64,000 nucleotides of DNA, taken from Skermanella mucosa. Lineage in GTDB: Bacteria > Pseudomonadota > Alphaproteobacteria > Azospirillales > Azospirillaceae. The translations under genes and the position numbers were made by a program. Where the stretch lies: contig NZ_CP086106.1 of NCBI RefSeq assembly GCF_016765655.2, forward strand, positions 5,788,501 to 5,852,500. The letters run 5' to 3'. Below the pieces are notes generated by a model. The model was not told where the DNA came from. It searched no databases and was given only the letters and a program-made list of their open reading frames with translations. Positions 35,861-43,621 of the stretch are shown piece after piece; position 1 is the first letter of the stretch, and every line of letters starts with the position of its first letter.

Positions 35861-36910
35861 TCAGCTCTTCGGCTCGGTCTTGCCGTCGAAGCGCTTCTGC
35901 CATTCCGCCAGCAGGCGCTCGCGGTTGGCCGCGACCCAGCTGAAGTCGTTCTTGATCATGGACTGGATCAGGCCGTCGGGATAGCCCGGGATCGGCTTGG
36001 CGACGCCGGGCAGCGCCACGACCGAATAGGCCTTGGCGTACATCTCGTTCGCTTCCCGGCTGACCGACCAGTCGGCCAGCGCCTTGGCGGCGTCCGGGGC
36101 GTCGGTGCCCTTGACGATGCCGAAGCTCTCCAGGTCCCAGCCGGAACCCTCGCTCATCACCAGGACATCGACCGGGGCGCCGTCGGCCTTGACCTTGGCG
36201 CCGCGATAGTCGAACGAGATGCCGACCGCGTATTCGCCGGCGCCGGCCTGGCGGCACGGCTTGGAGCCGGAATGGGTGTAGGTCGCGACGTTGTCGTGCA
36301 GCCGGGTCATGTAGTCCCAGGCCTTCTCCTCGCCCATGGTCTGGACCCAGGCCGAGACCGACAGGAAGCCGGTGCCGGACGAGTTGGGGTTGGGCATCGC
36401 GATCTGGCCCTTGTAGACCGGGTCGGCGAGGTCGGCCCAGCTCTTCGGGGCCGGCAGGTTGCGCTTCTTCGCCTCGACCGTGTTGAAGCAGACCGCCGAG
36501 ATCCAGACCCGCTGCCCGACCCAGGCCGGCGGCTCCGCCGGGTCGCGCAGGTCCTTGGCGATCTGGTCCAGGCCCTTGGGCGCGTAGGCCATCAGCATGC
36601 CGTCGTCGGCCAGCAGCTTGAGGCTGGTGGCGGCCAGGCCCCAGACGATGTCGGCCTGGGGATTGGCCTTTTCCGCCAGCAGCTTGGCGGTGATGATGCC
36701 GGTCGAGTCCCGGACCCAGCGGATCTCGATGTCGGGGTTCTTCGCCTCGAACGCCTGCTTGAAGGCGGCCAGTTCGTCAGCCTCCACCGCGGTATAGACG
36801 GTGAGCTGGGTCTTGGCGTCGGCCGGGGCGGCGGCGAGTGCCGCTCCCAGGAAAGCGGCGCCGGCGGTCGCGGCACGGAAAAGGCTGTTCATGGCTTGAA
36901 GATGGCCCAT
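35861..36910 (-). CDS. 2-aminoethylphosphonate-type ABC transporter, substrate-binding protein
   Basis: 349 residues of the iron/AEP extracellular binding family. The signal peptide (FRAATAGAAFLGAALAAAPADA) is followed by QLTVYTAVEADELAAFKQAF, the usual first strand and helix. The WVRDSTGIITAKLLAEKANP and SGTGFLSVSAW segments fit the ligand cleft; no tyrosine pair for ferric iron stands out. GGGAG lies 7-11 bp ahead of the chosen ATG; a second ATG is six codons in. It leads the importer operon and is divergent from phnX. Confidence 0.88.
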   Translation of the reverse strand: MGHLQAMNSLFRAATAGAAFLGAALAAAPADAKTQLTVYTAVEADELAAFKQAFEAKNPDIEIRWVRDSTGIITAKLLAEKANPQADIVWGLAATSLKLLADDGMLMAYAPKGLDQIAKDLRDPAEPPAWVGQRVWISAVCFNTVEAKKRNLPAPKSWADLADPVYKGQIAMPNPNSSGTGFLSVSAWVQTMGEEKAWDYMTRLHDNVATYTHSGSKPCRQAGAGEYAVGISFDYRGAKVKADGAPVDVLVMSEGSGWDLESFGIVKGTDAPDAAKALADWSVSREANEMYAKAYSVVALPGVAKPIPGYPDGLIQSMIKNDFSWVAANRERLLAEWQKRFDGKTEPKS

Positions 36911-36966
36911 GGTCCGGAACTCCCTGGCTGAAAGGCCATGTTCAAATGCTTGTGGCCGTTGGAGCC

Positions 36967-37032
36967 AAACCTAACGGCTTTGCGTTACGGTTTCGTGATG
37001 CGGGACGAAATCTTGACCTTGGTTTCGCATCA
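36967..37032. promoter_or_regulatory. Inverted repeats in the divergent phosphonate promoter region
   Basis: The 229-bp gap between the importer and phnX contains two inverted repeats. One is AACCTAACG facing CGTTACGGTT (36967-36993). The other is TGATGCG...GAAA facing TTTCGCATCA (36996-37032). They are candidate operators for a regulator that controls both directions; no regulator gene is adjacent. Confidence 0.35.
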
Positions 37033-37139
37033 ATTTAGCCGCTTTTCTTTCGCCAGCCCCTGGCGCAAAGTGCGGCGTCCAAGAGGCCCGGCGCTTCGGC
37101 CAAGGTGGGGCCGGGGCCGGGCCAAGGAGATACGACGGC

Positions 37140-37997
37140 ATGACGACCAAACCCCCTGCCAATCCCTCTGCCAACCCCTTCGCCAGATCCTATGACGGGC
37201 CGGTCCGGGCGGTCATCCTGGACTGGGCCGGCACCGTGGTGGATTTCGGCAGCCGGGCGCCGATGGGCGTGTTCGTGGCGGCCTTCGGCACGGTCGGCGT
37301 CACGATCTCGGTCGCGGAGGCGCGCGTGCCCATGGGGCTGCCCAAGTGGGACCACATCAAGGCGGTCGGCGCGCTGCCCGAGGTGGCGAAGCGCTGGCGC
37401 GACGTGCATGGCCGGCCCATGTCCGACGGCGACGTGGACGATCTCTACGCCCGCTTCCTGCCCATGAACGTCGAGGTGGTCGCCGACCACGCGGCGCTGG
37501 TGCCGGGCGCCCGCACCACCATCGCCGACCTGCGCGCCCGCGGCGTGAAGATCGGCTCGACCACCGGCTATTCCCGGCCGATCATGGACGTGCTGATCCC
37601 GGCGGCCGCCGCCAACGGATACGAGCCGGACTGCGTGGTCTGCGCCGGCGACCTGGCCGCCGGGCGGCCGACCCCGCTGATGTGCTACCAGAACATGATC
37701 GAGCTGAACGTCTGGCCGGCCGCCGCCTGCGTCAAGGTGGACGATACCCTGCCCGGCATCGAGGAAGGGCTGAACGCCGGCATGTGGACCGTCGCGGTGG
37801 CCCTGACCGGCAACGAGATGGGGCTGGCGGTCGAGGAATTGACGGCGCTGTCGGAAGACGAGTTGAAGGTCAGGCGGACCGCCGCGTATGATCGGTTGCG
37901 CGCGGGCGGCGCCCATTATGTGATCGACGGGATCGGACAGCTGATACCCGTGATCGAGGACATCGAGCGCCGCCTCGCCCTGGGGGCTGTTCCGTGA
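37140..37997 (+). CDS. phnX: Phosphonoacetaldehyde hydrolase
   Basis: 285 residues; cleaves the C-P bond of phosphonoacetaldehyde to acetaldehyde and phosphate. It is a HAD-family enzyme with an unusual Schiff-base lysine. The nucleophile motif is ILDWAGTVVDFGS, and the lysine lies in ARVPMGLPKWDHI. GSTTGYSRPIMD and the acidic VKVDDTLPGIEEGLNAGMW complete the HAD core. AAGGAG precedes the ATG by ten bases. It overlaps the HD-domain gene by GTGA. The partner transaminase PhnW, which makes its substrate from 2-aminoethylphosphonate, is not in this window. Confidence 0.96.
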   Translation: MTTKPPANPSANPFARSYDGPVRAVILDWAGTVVDFGSRAPMGVFVAAFGTVGVTISVAEARVPMGLPKWDHIKAVGALPEVAKRWRDVHGRPMSDGDVDDLYARFLPMNVEVVADHAALVPGARTTIADLRARGVKIGSTTGYSRPIMDVLIPAAAANGYEPDCVVCAGDLAAGRPTPLMCYQNMIELNVWPAAACVKVDDTLPGIEEGLNAGMWTVAVALTGNEMGLAVEELTALSEDELKVRRTAAYDRLRAGGAHYVIDGIGQLIPVIEDIERRLALGAVP

Positions 37998-38560
37998 TCG
38001 AGGCCATGACCGACACCGTATCCGAAATCTTCGAGCTTTTCCGAGCCTCCGGCGACCAGGCCTATTTCGGCGAGGCGGTCAGCCAGACCGAGCACGCGCT
38101 CCAGACCGCGGCGCTGGCCGAGCAGTTCGGCGCCCCGCCCCATCTGGTCGTCGCCTCGCTGCTGCACGACGTCGGCCATCTGCTCCACGGGCTGGGCGAA
38201 GGCGTCGCCGACGAGGAGTTGGACGCCCGGCACGAGGCGATCGGCGCGCGATGGCTGGCGGATCGATTCCCCGAGGACGTCTGCGCGCCGGTGCGGCTGC
38301 ACGTCGCGGCCAAGCGCTACCTGTGCGCGGTCGAGCCGGCCTACGCCGCCGCCCTGTCGCCCGCCTCGAAGCAGAGCCTGAGGCTCCAGGGGGGACCCCT
38401 GAGCGAGGACCAGGCCGCCCGCTTCATCCTGGGCCGCTTCGGTCCCGACGCGGTGCTGGTGCGCCGCTGGGACGACAAGGCCAAGGTCCCGGGTCTGCCG
38501 ACGCCTGGGCTGGACCATTTCAGGCCGTATCTGGCGGTCTGCGCGATGCGGTCGGACTGA
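37994..38560 (+). CDS. PhnZ-type phosphonate-degrading HD-domain oxygenase
   Basis: 188 residues of the HD superfamily group associated with phosphonate breakdown. The metal-binding motif is LLHDVGHLLHGLG, preceded by QTEHALQTAALAEQFG and followed by HEAIGARWL and VRLHVAAKRYLC. PhnZ is a di-iron oxygenase that cleaves 2-amino-1-hydroxyethylphosphonate to glycine and phosphate after PhnY hydroxylation. PhnY is not seen here. The GTG start is supported by the four-base overlap with phnX; an ATG four codons later is possible. Confidence 0.88.
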   Translation: MIEAMTDTVSEIFELFRASGDQAYFGEAVSQTEHALQTAALAEQFGAPPHLVVASLLHDVGHLLHGLGEGVADEELDARHEAIGARWLADRFPEDVCAPVRLHVAAKRYLCAVEPAYAAALSPASKQSLRLQGGPLSEDQAARFILGRFGPDAVLVRRWDDKAKVPGLPTPGLDHFRPYLAVCAMRSD

Positions 38561-38573
38561 TTTCTCTTATTTA

Positions 38574-38646
38574 GCCACAGATGAACGCAGATGGACGCAG
38601 ATAGGTCCAAAAAACCATCTGTGTCCATCTGCGTTCATCTGTGGCC
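38574..38646. repeat. CCACAGATG dispersed repeat, inverted pair D
   Basis: The forward copy GCCACAGATGAACGCAGATG (in part; 38574-38604) faces an inverted copy ending GCGTTCATCTGTGGCC (38616-38646). It is the best-preserved pair, with a loop of only about 11 bases, at the convergent ends of the HD-domain gene and the SAM hydrolase. Confidence 0.9.
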
Positions 38647-38664
38647 AAGTCTTTAAGGCTTGGT

Positions 38665-39393
38665 TCAGCTGGAAAGCCCGACAGGATCGCCGACACCCAA
38701 TCCTAAAACCGTGTCCGCCCGGCCCCGGTTGACCGCGATCTCGGCGAGGCCGTTGGAGTTCCCGTACCAGAAGGCTTCGCCGGGCGGCACCGCGCCGAAC
38801 GTCCGGGCGGGCAAGACGGGCCGGCCGGCGACCGTCAGCACGGCGTCGGCGGGGAGCGTCGAGGCGCGCAGGCCGGTCATGGCGTTGCCGTAGACGTCGA
38901 TATAGACGATCTGCGCCAGGTCGTCGGGCCAGTCGGGGCGGCGGACCCGCTCCGCCGGGACCGGCGTTCCGGGGACCGGCCCGCCCAGCGCCAGGCCGGC
39001 GGCCACCGGGGCGAACAGGTCGCGGCCGTGGAAGCTGGCCGACAGGCGCTCCGGCCGCCAGTCGATCGCCCAGGCCTCCACCGAGGCGGCGCGGCGCATC
39101 ACCAGCTCGAACAGGCCGTTGTCCGGCCCGACATACCAGCGGTCGTCGGCGCGCACGGCCAGCGGCAGGCGATCGGTCCCGACGCCGGGATCGACGACCC
39201 CGAGCAGCACGCCGCCCTGCGGCACGGCGACGCAATAGGCGGCGAGCAGGTAGGCGCAGGGATAGGGTTGGAAGGCGGGCGCGTCCGCGAACAGGTCGAT
39301 CACCGGCACCCCCGGCGCCCGGCCTGCCAGCACCGCCTTCACCTGTCCGGTATAGGGTCCGGACAACCCGAAATCGGTAAACAAAACAATCAT
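38665..39393 (-). CDS. SAM hydrolase (SAM hydroxide adenosyltransferase, DUF62 family)
   Basis: 242 residues of the family that includes fluorinase/chlorinase and the commoner hydroxide-using enzymes, which split S-adenosylmethionine into adenosine and methionine. The N-terminal IVLFTDFGLSGPYTGQVKA holds the conserved aspartate; GVVDPGVGT and YVGPDNGLFELVM follow, then the C-terminal VYIDVYGNAMTGL. The start MIVLFTDFG has GAGGGAA upstream. It is divergent from the metal importer. No halide-specific features can be judged here. Confidence 0.9.
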   Translation of the reverse strand: MIVLFTDFGLSGPYTGQVKAVLAGRAPGVPVIDLFADAPAFQPYPCAYLLAAYCVAVPQGGVLLGVVDPGVGTDRLPLAVRADDRWYVGPDNGLFELVMRRAASVEAWAIDWRPERLSASFHGRDLFAPVAAGLALGGPVPGTPVPAERVRRPDWPDDLAQIVYIDVYGNAMTGLRASTLPADAVLTVAGRPVLPARTFGAVPPGEAFWYGNSNGLAEIAVNRGRADTVLGLGVGDPVGLSS

Positions 39394-39505
39394 CACGCTG
39401 GTTCCCTCATTAAGAAAGTTCAGAGGTATACTTGCAAATCCGAGAAACCAGGGCATATTCCCTTTCAAGCACTTCACAAGAACAAATAAATCACGGGACC
39501 TGTCA

Positions 39506-39526
39506 ATATGAACACCTGTTCAATAT
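39506..39526. promoter_or_regulatory. Palindrome upstream of the metal importer, candidate operator
   Basis: GAACA and TGTTC flank CC inside an AT-rich near-palindrome (ATAT...AATAT). It lies 26 bp before the binding-protein start codon. Its form suits a metalloregulator of the MntR/DtxR or Fur group. Confidence 0.4.
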
Positions 39527-39551
39527 CGAAATACGGTGGAGGCATACAGTG

Positions 39552-40526
39552 ATGGCCCTGGTTTCCAGACGGTTGTTCGTGCTGGCGATTCTGTGCCTCG
39601 CCCTCTATCCGATCACTTCGCCCAGAGCCGCCGGCCAGCCCTTCGCCGCCGTCGCCACCACGTCGCAGGTGGCCGACCTGGTGCGCGAGGTCGCGGGCGG
39701 GCGGGCCGAGGTTTCCAGCCTGATGGGCGAAGGGGTCGATCCGCACACCTACAAGCTGACCCGGTCCGACGTGGCGCGGATCGCCGGGGCCGACATCCTG
39801 TTTTACAGCGGCCTGCACCTGGAGGGGAAGATCATCGACGCGCTGACCCGCGTCGCCGGGTCCGGCAAGCCGGTCCACGCCGTCGCCGAGGCGGTTCCGG
39901 CCGACCGGCTGCTGACGCCCGAAGGGTTCGACGGCAACCCGGACCCGCATGTCTGGATGGACGTGGCCCTGTGGACCCATGCGCTCAACTCGGTGCGCGA
40001 CGCGCTGGCGGCGTTCGATCCCCAGGGCGCGGACATCTACCGTGCCAACGCGGCGGACCTGGCCCGGCGGTTCGAGCGGCTGGACGCCTATGCCCGGTCG
40101 GTGCTGGGGGGCATCCCGGAGCAGGCCCGCGTCCTGGTCACCGCCCACGACGCCTTCAACTACCTGGGCCGCGCCTACGGGCTGGAGGTGCGCGGCATCC
40201 AGGGCATCAGCACGGAGTCGGAGGCCGGGCTGCGCGAGATCGAGGACCTGGTCGACCTGCTGGTCACCCGCCGGATCGCCGCCGTCTTCGTCGAGACCAG
40301 CGTGTCCGAGCGCAACATCCGGGCGCTGATCGACGGCGCCGCCGCGCGCGGCCACGAGGTCGTGATCGGCGGCGCGCTGTATTCGGACGCGATGGGCGCG
40401 CCCGGCACCTATGAAGGGACCTATGTCGGCATGATCGACCACAACGTGACGACCATCGCCCGCGCGCTGGGCGGAGCCCCGCCGGCCGGCGGGTTCGAGG
40501 GCCGTCTCGCGGCGCTGGAGAGGTGA
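39552..40526 (+). CDS. Metal ABC transporter substrate-binding protein (TroA/SitA type)
   Basis: 324 residues of the cluster A-I metal-binding proteins. The signal peptide ([22 protein letters not shown]) ends near residue 27. The four expected ligands are placed as H in [11 protein letters not shown] in [10 protein letters not shown] in [10 protein letters not shown] and D in LYSDAMG. The His-His-Glu-Asp set and the lack of a His-rich loop favour manganese or iron over zinc. GGTGGAGG lies ten bases before the ATG. It heads a four-gene importer operon. Confidence 0.9.
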   Translation: MALVSRRLFVLAILCLALYPITSPRAAGQPFAAVATTSQVADLVREVAGGRAEVSSLMGEGVDPHTYKLTRSDVARIAGADILFYSGLHLEGKIIDALTRVAGSGKPVHAVAEAVPADRLLTPEGFDGNPDPHVWMDVALWTHALNSVRDALAAFDPQGADIYRANAADLARRFERLDAYARSVLGGIPEQARVLVTAHDAFNYLGRAYGLEVRGIQGISTESEAGLREIEDLVDLLVTRRIAAVFVETSVSERNIRALIDGAAARGHEVVIGGALYSDAMGAPGTYEGTYVGMIDHNVTTIARALGGAPPAGGFEGRLAALER

Positions 40527-40531
40527 GAGCC

Positions 40532-41359
40532 ATGCTGTTCCCGTTCCGAGCCGCCAAGGGCGACGGGCCGTTCGCCGCCTCCCCGCTGGAGGTGCGCGGC
40601 CTGACCGTCGCCTACAACAGGAAGCCCGTGCTGTGGTCGGCCGACTATACCGCCCCGTCCCGCGGCCTGATCGCCATCGTCGGCCCCAACGGCGCCGGCA
40701 AGTCCACCTTCATCAAGGCCTGCCTGGGGCTGGTCCCGGCGGTGTCGGGCACCGTGCGGGTCCATGGCGGGCCGGTCGGGCGGCGCCGCGCGCTGATCGG
40801 CTACGTACCCCAGCGCGAAAGCGTGGACTGGGACTTCCCGGCCTCCGCCCTGGACGTCGTCGCGATGGGCCGCTACGGCATGATCGGCTGGTGCCGGCCG
40901 GTCGGGCGCGCCCACCGGGAGGCGGCGCGGGCCTGCCTGGACCGGGTCGGCATGGCCGACTTCGCCGACCGCCAGATCGGCCAGCTCTCGGGCGGCCAGC
41001 AGCAGCGGGTATTCCTGGCCCGCGCGCTGGCCCAGGAGGCGAAGGTCTATTTCATGGACGAGCCGTTCGCGGGCGTCGATGCCGCGACCGAGCGGGCGGT
41101 GATCCAGGTGCTGCGCGACCTCGACGCCGCCGGGCGCACGGTGATCTGCGTCCACCACGACCTGCAGACCGTCGCCGATTATTTCGACCATGTCCTGCTG
41201 CTGAACACCCGCGTGATCGGGGCCGGGCCGGTGGCGACGACCCTGACCGCGGAGATGCTGCGCCAGACCTATGGCGGGCGGCTCGGGCCGGCCGACGTCC
41301 CCGCGGGCCGGGCAGGCATCGCCGGCGCGGCCCTGCCGGTGCGGGCGGAGACGGCGTGA
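40532..41359 (+). CDS. Metal ABC transporter ATP-binding protein (TroB/SitB type)
   Basis: 275 residues. Walker [10 protein letters not shown], signature [17 protein letters not shown], Walker [17 protein letters not shown] and the H-loop VHHDLQTV are intact. [20 protein letters not shown] is typical of Mn/Zn importers. The ATG has GGAGAGGTGAG just upstream; a GTG three codons earlier overlaps the preceding stop and is an alternative start. The first permease follows after one base. Confidence 0.93.
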   Translation: MLFPFRAAKGDGPFAASPLEVRGLTVAYNRKPVLWSADYTAPSRGLIAIVGPNGAGKSTFIKACLGLVPAVSGTVRVHGGPVGRRRALIGYVPQRESVDWDFPASALDVVAMGRYGMIGWCRPVGRAHREAARACLDRVGMADFADRQIGQLSGGQQQRVFLARALAQEAKVYFMDEPFAGVDAATERAVIQVLRDLDAAGRTVICVHHDLQTVADYFDHVLLLNTRVIGAGPVATTLTAEMLRQTYGGRLGPADVPAGRAGIAGAALPVRAETA

Positions 41360-41360
41360 C

Positions 41361-42563
41361 ATGAACCCCGCCGACGTGATCGCGACGCTGACCCTCCAGG
41401 CCGGCTTCAACTCGGCCGTGGTGGTGGTCGGCACCGCCTGCCTGGGGGTGGCGGCCGGCGTCATCGGAAGCTTCATGCTGCTGCGCAAGCGCGCCCTGGT
41501 CAGCGACGCGCTGAGCCACGCGACCCTGCCGGGGATAGCCCTGGCCTTCCTGGCCGCGACCTGGCTCGGTCTGGAAGGGCGCAGCCTGCCGGTGCTGCTG
41601 GCCGGCGCGCTGTTCAGCGGGGCGCTGGGCGTGCTGGCGATCCAGGCGATCTCCCGCCACACGAGGCTGCCGGAGGACGCCGCCATCGGCGCCGTGCTGA
41701 GCGTGTTCTTCGGCGTCGGCGTCGTTCTGCTGAGCCATATCCAGACCCTGCCGACCGGCAACCAGGCGGGGCTGAAGACCTTCATCCTGGGCCAGACCGC
41801 CGCCATGAACCGGACCGAGGCGGCGGCGATCGCGGCACTGGCGCTGGCGGCGGTGGCGGCCTCCGCCCTGCTGTTCAAGGAGTTCAGGCTGCTCTGCTTC
41901 GATCCCGACTTCGCGGCCGGCCAGGGCTGGCCGACCCGCCGGATCGACCTGGCCCTGATGGGACTGACCACGCTGGTCACGGTGATCGGCCTCCAGACCG
42001 TCGGGCTGATCCTGATCATCGCCCTGCTGATCGTGCCGCCGGCGGCGGCCCGTTTCTGGACCGAGCGGCTGGGGGTCATGGTGGTCGTCGCCGCCGTGCT
42101 GGGGGGTGCCAGCGGCTGGATCGGCGCCAGCCTGTCGGCGCTGGTGCCGCGCCTGCCGGCGGGCGCCGTGATCGTGCTGGTGGCCGGCGCGCTGTTCACG
42201 GCGAGCTTCCTGTTCGCCCCGGCCCGCGGCGTGGTGGCGACGGCGTGGCGGCAGGCCCGCCTGCGCCTCGCCTATGCGGAGCAGGCGGCGCTGGCAGCAC
42301 GGCTGGCCGGCGACCCGCCCTCGCCGGCGATGCGGCCGTGGCTGCGGCTGCGCGGCTGGCTGCGCGGCGAAGACCTGACCGAGCGGGGGATTGCGGCGGC
42401 GAGGGCGGCCGAGCGGAACCGGCGGCTGTGGGAGCGTTTCCTGATGCGCTACCCGACCCTTATCCCGGGACAGGCCAACTGGGGCATCGACCCGATCGAC
42501 CGGGTGCTGCCCCGCGACCTGGTGCGGGAGCTGGAGGGGCTTCCGGGGGAGACGGCGCGATGA
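41361..42563 (+). CDS. Metal ABC transporter permease with C-terminal DtxR-like tail (TroC type)
   Basis: 400 residues. The first about 290 hold the eight or so helices of an ABC-3 permease (FMLLRKRALVSDALSHATLPG; GLQTVGLILIIALLIVPPAAA). The last about 110 are cytoplasmic and charged, with RNRRLWERFLMRYPTL and IDRVLPRDLVRELEGL. These resemble the HRLWE...LGPELVAELE part of DtxR-type regulators, a tail known in some TroC proteins. The next gene overlaps by ATGA. Confidence 0.88.
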   Translation: MNPADVIATLTLQAGFNSAVVVVGTACLGVAAGVIGSFMLLRKRALVSDALSHATLPGIALAFLAATWLGLEGRSLPVLLAGALFSGALGVLAIQAISRHTRLPEDAAIGAVLSVFFGVGVVLLSHIQTLPTGNQAGLKTFILGQTAAMNRTEAAAIAALALAAVAASALLFKEFRLLCFDPDFAAGQGWPTRRIDLALMGLTTLVTVIGLQTVGLILIIALLIVPPAAARFWTERLGVMVVVAAVLGGASGWIGASLSALVPRLPAGAVIVLVAGALFTASFLFAPARGVVATAWRQARLRLAYAEQAALAARLAGDPPSPAMRPWLRLRGWLRGEDLTERGIAAARAAERNRRLWERFLMRYPTLIPGQANWGIDPIDRVLPRDLVRELEGLPGETAR

Positions 42564-43537
42564 TCACCACGCAGGAATTCCTCCAGATCGACCTGCCGGC
42601 CATGACCGCGGCGGTGCTCGCCTGCATCAGCTGCGCGCTGGTCGGAAATTTCCTGGTGCTTCGGCGGCAGAGCCTGCTGGGCGACGCGATCAGCCACGCC
42701 ATCCTGCCCGGCATCGTCGGCGGCTTCCTGCTGACCGGCTCCCGCTTCGGCCCGGGGGTGATCGGCGGGGCGCTGGCGGCGGCGGTCGTCGCGGGCGTGC
42801 TGATCGAATCGGTGCGCAGGCTGGGCCGGCTGGACGGGGGTGCTGCCATGGGCGTCGTGTTCACCGTGATGTTCGCGGGCGGCGTGGTGCTGATCGAGCA
42901 GGGCGCCGCCCGCGCCGTCGACCTGGACGCCGACTGCGTGCTCTACGGCCAGCTGGAAGCGATCCTGTGGCTGGCGCCGCAGGGCTGGGCCGACCTGGCG
43001 GACCCGGCGGTGTGGGCCGACCTGCCGCGCCAGGTGGTGACGCTGGCCCTGGTGACGGCGCTGTGCATCGCCTGCGTCGTCGCTTTCCGGAAGGAACTGG
43101 CGCTGACCTCGTTCGACCCGGCGCTGGCGACGACGCTGGGCATTCCCGCCGGATTGTTCCATTACGGGATCGTCGTGCTGGTCGCGGTCGCCGCGATCGC
43201 CTCGTTCGAGGCGGTCGGCTCGATCCTGGTGGTCGCGATGCTGATCTGCCCGGCGGCGACGGCGCGCCTGCTGACCGACCGGCTGTCGGTCCAGCTGTGG
43301 CTGAGCGTCGCGATCGGCGCCCTGACCGGGGCCGGCGGCTATCTGCTGGGCGCCTTCGGCCCGTCACTGCTGGCCGGCGGCCCGGCCGACGCGCTGAACG
43401 CCGCCGGGATGATCGCGACCCTGGCCGGCGTCCTGCTGGCGGCCGCCATCCTGTTCGCGCCACGCCACGGCGTGCTGGCCCGCAACCGGATGTCCGGGCG
43501 GGCAGTGGGGCGAGGGGCGGGCCGAGCGGCGGGGTAG
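42560..43537 (+). CDS. Metal ABC transporter second permease (TroD type)
   Basis: 325 residues, an ABC-3 permease without the regulatory tail. Hallmarks are NFLVLRRQSLLGDAISHAILP and ASFEAVGSILVVAMLICPAATA. It overlaps the first permease by ATGA, so a heterodimeric pore is expected, as in TroCD. The C-terminal tail is short and arginine-rich. It ends the importer operon; the hybrid kinase starts 84 bp downstream on the same strand. Confidence 0.91.
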   Translation: MITTQEFLQIDLPAMTAAVLACISCALVGNFLVLRRQSLLGDAISHAILPGIVGGFLLTGSRFGPGVIGGALAAAVVAGVLIESVRRLGRLDGGAAMGVVFTVMFAGGVVLIEQGAARAVDLDADCVLYGQLEAILWLAPQGWADLADPAVWADLPRQVVTLALVTALCIACVVAFRKELALTSFDPALATTLGIPAGLFHYGIVVLVAVAAIASFEAVGSILVVAMLICPAATARLLTDRLSVQLWLSVAIGALTGAGGYLLGAFGPSLLAGGPADALNAAGMIATLAGVLLAAAILFAPRHGVLARNRMSGRAVGRGAGRAAG

Positions 43538-43621
43538 GCAAGGCAACGGGATTGTTCCGGATGCGGTGACCCGTTAGGGTGAGGAAACCGGCAATCCGGT
43601 GGCAACTCGATCCAACGGTTC

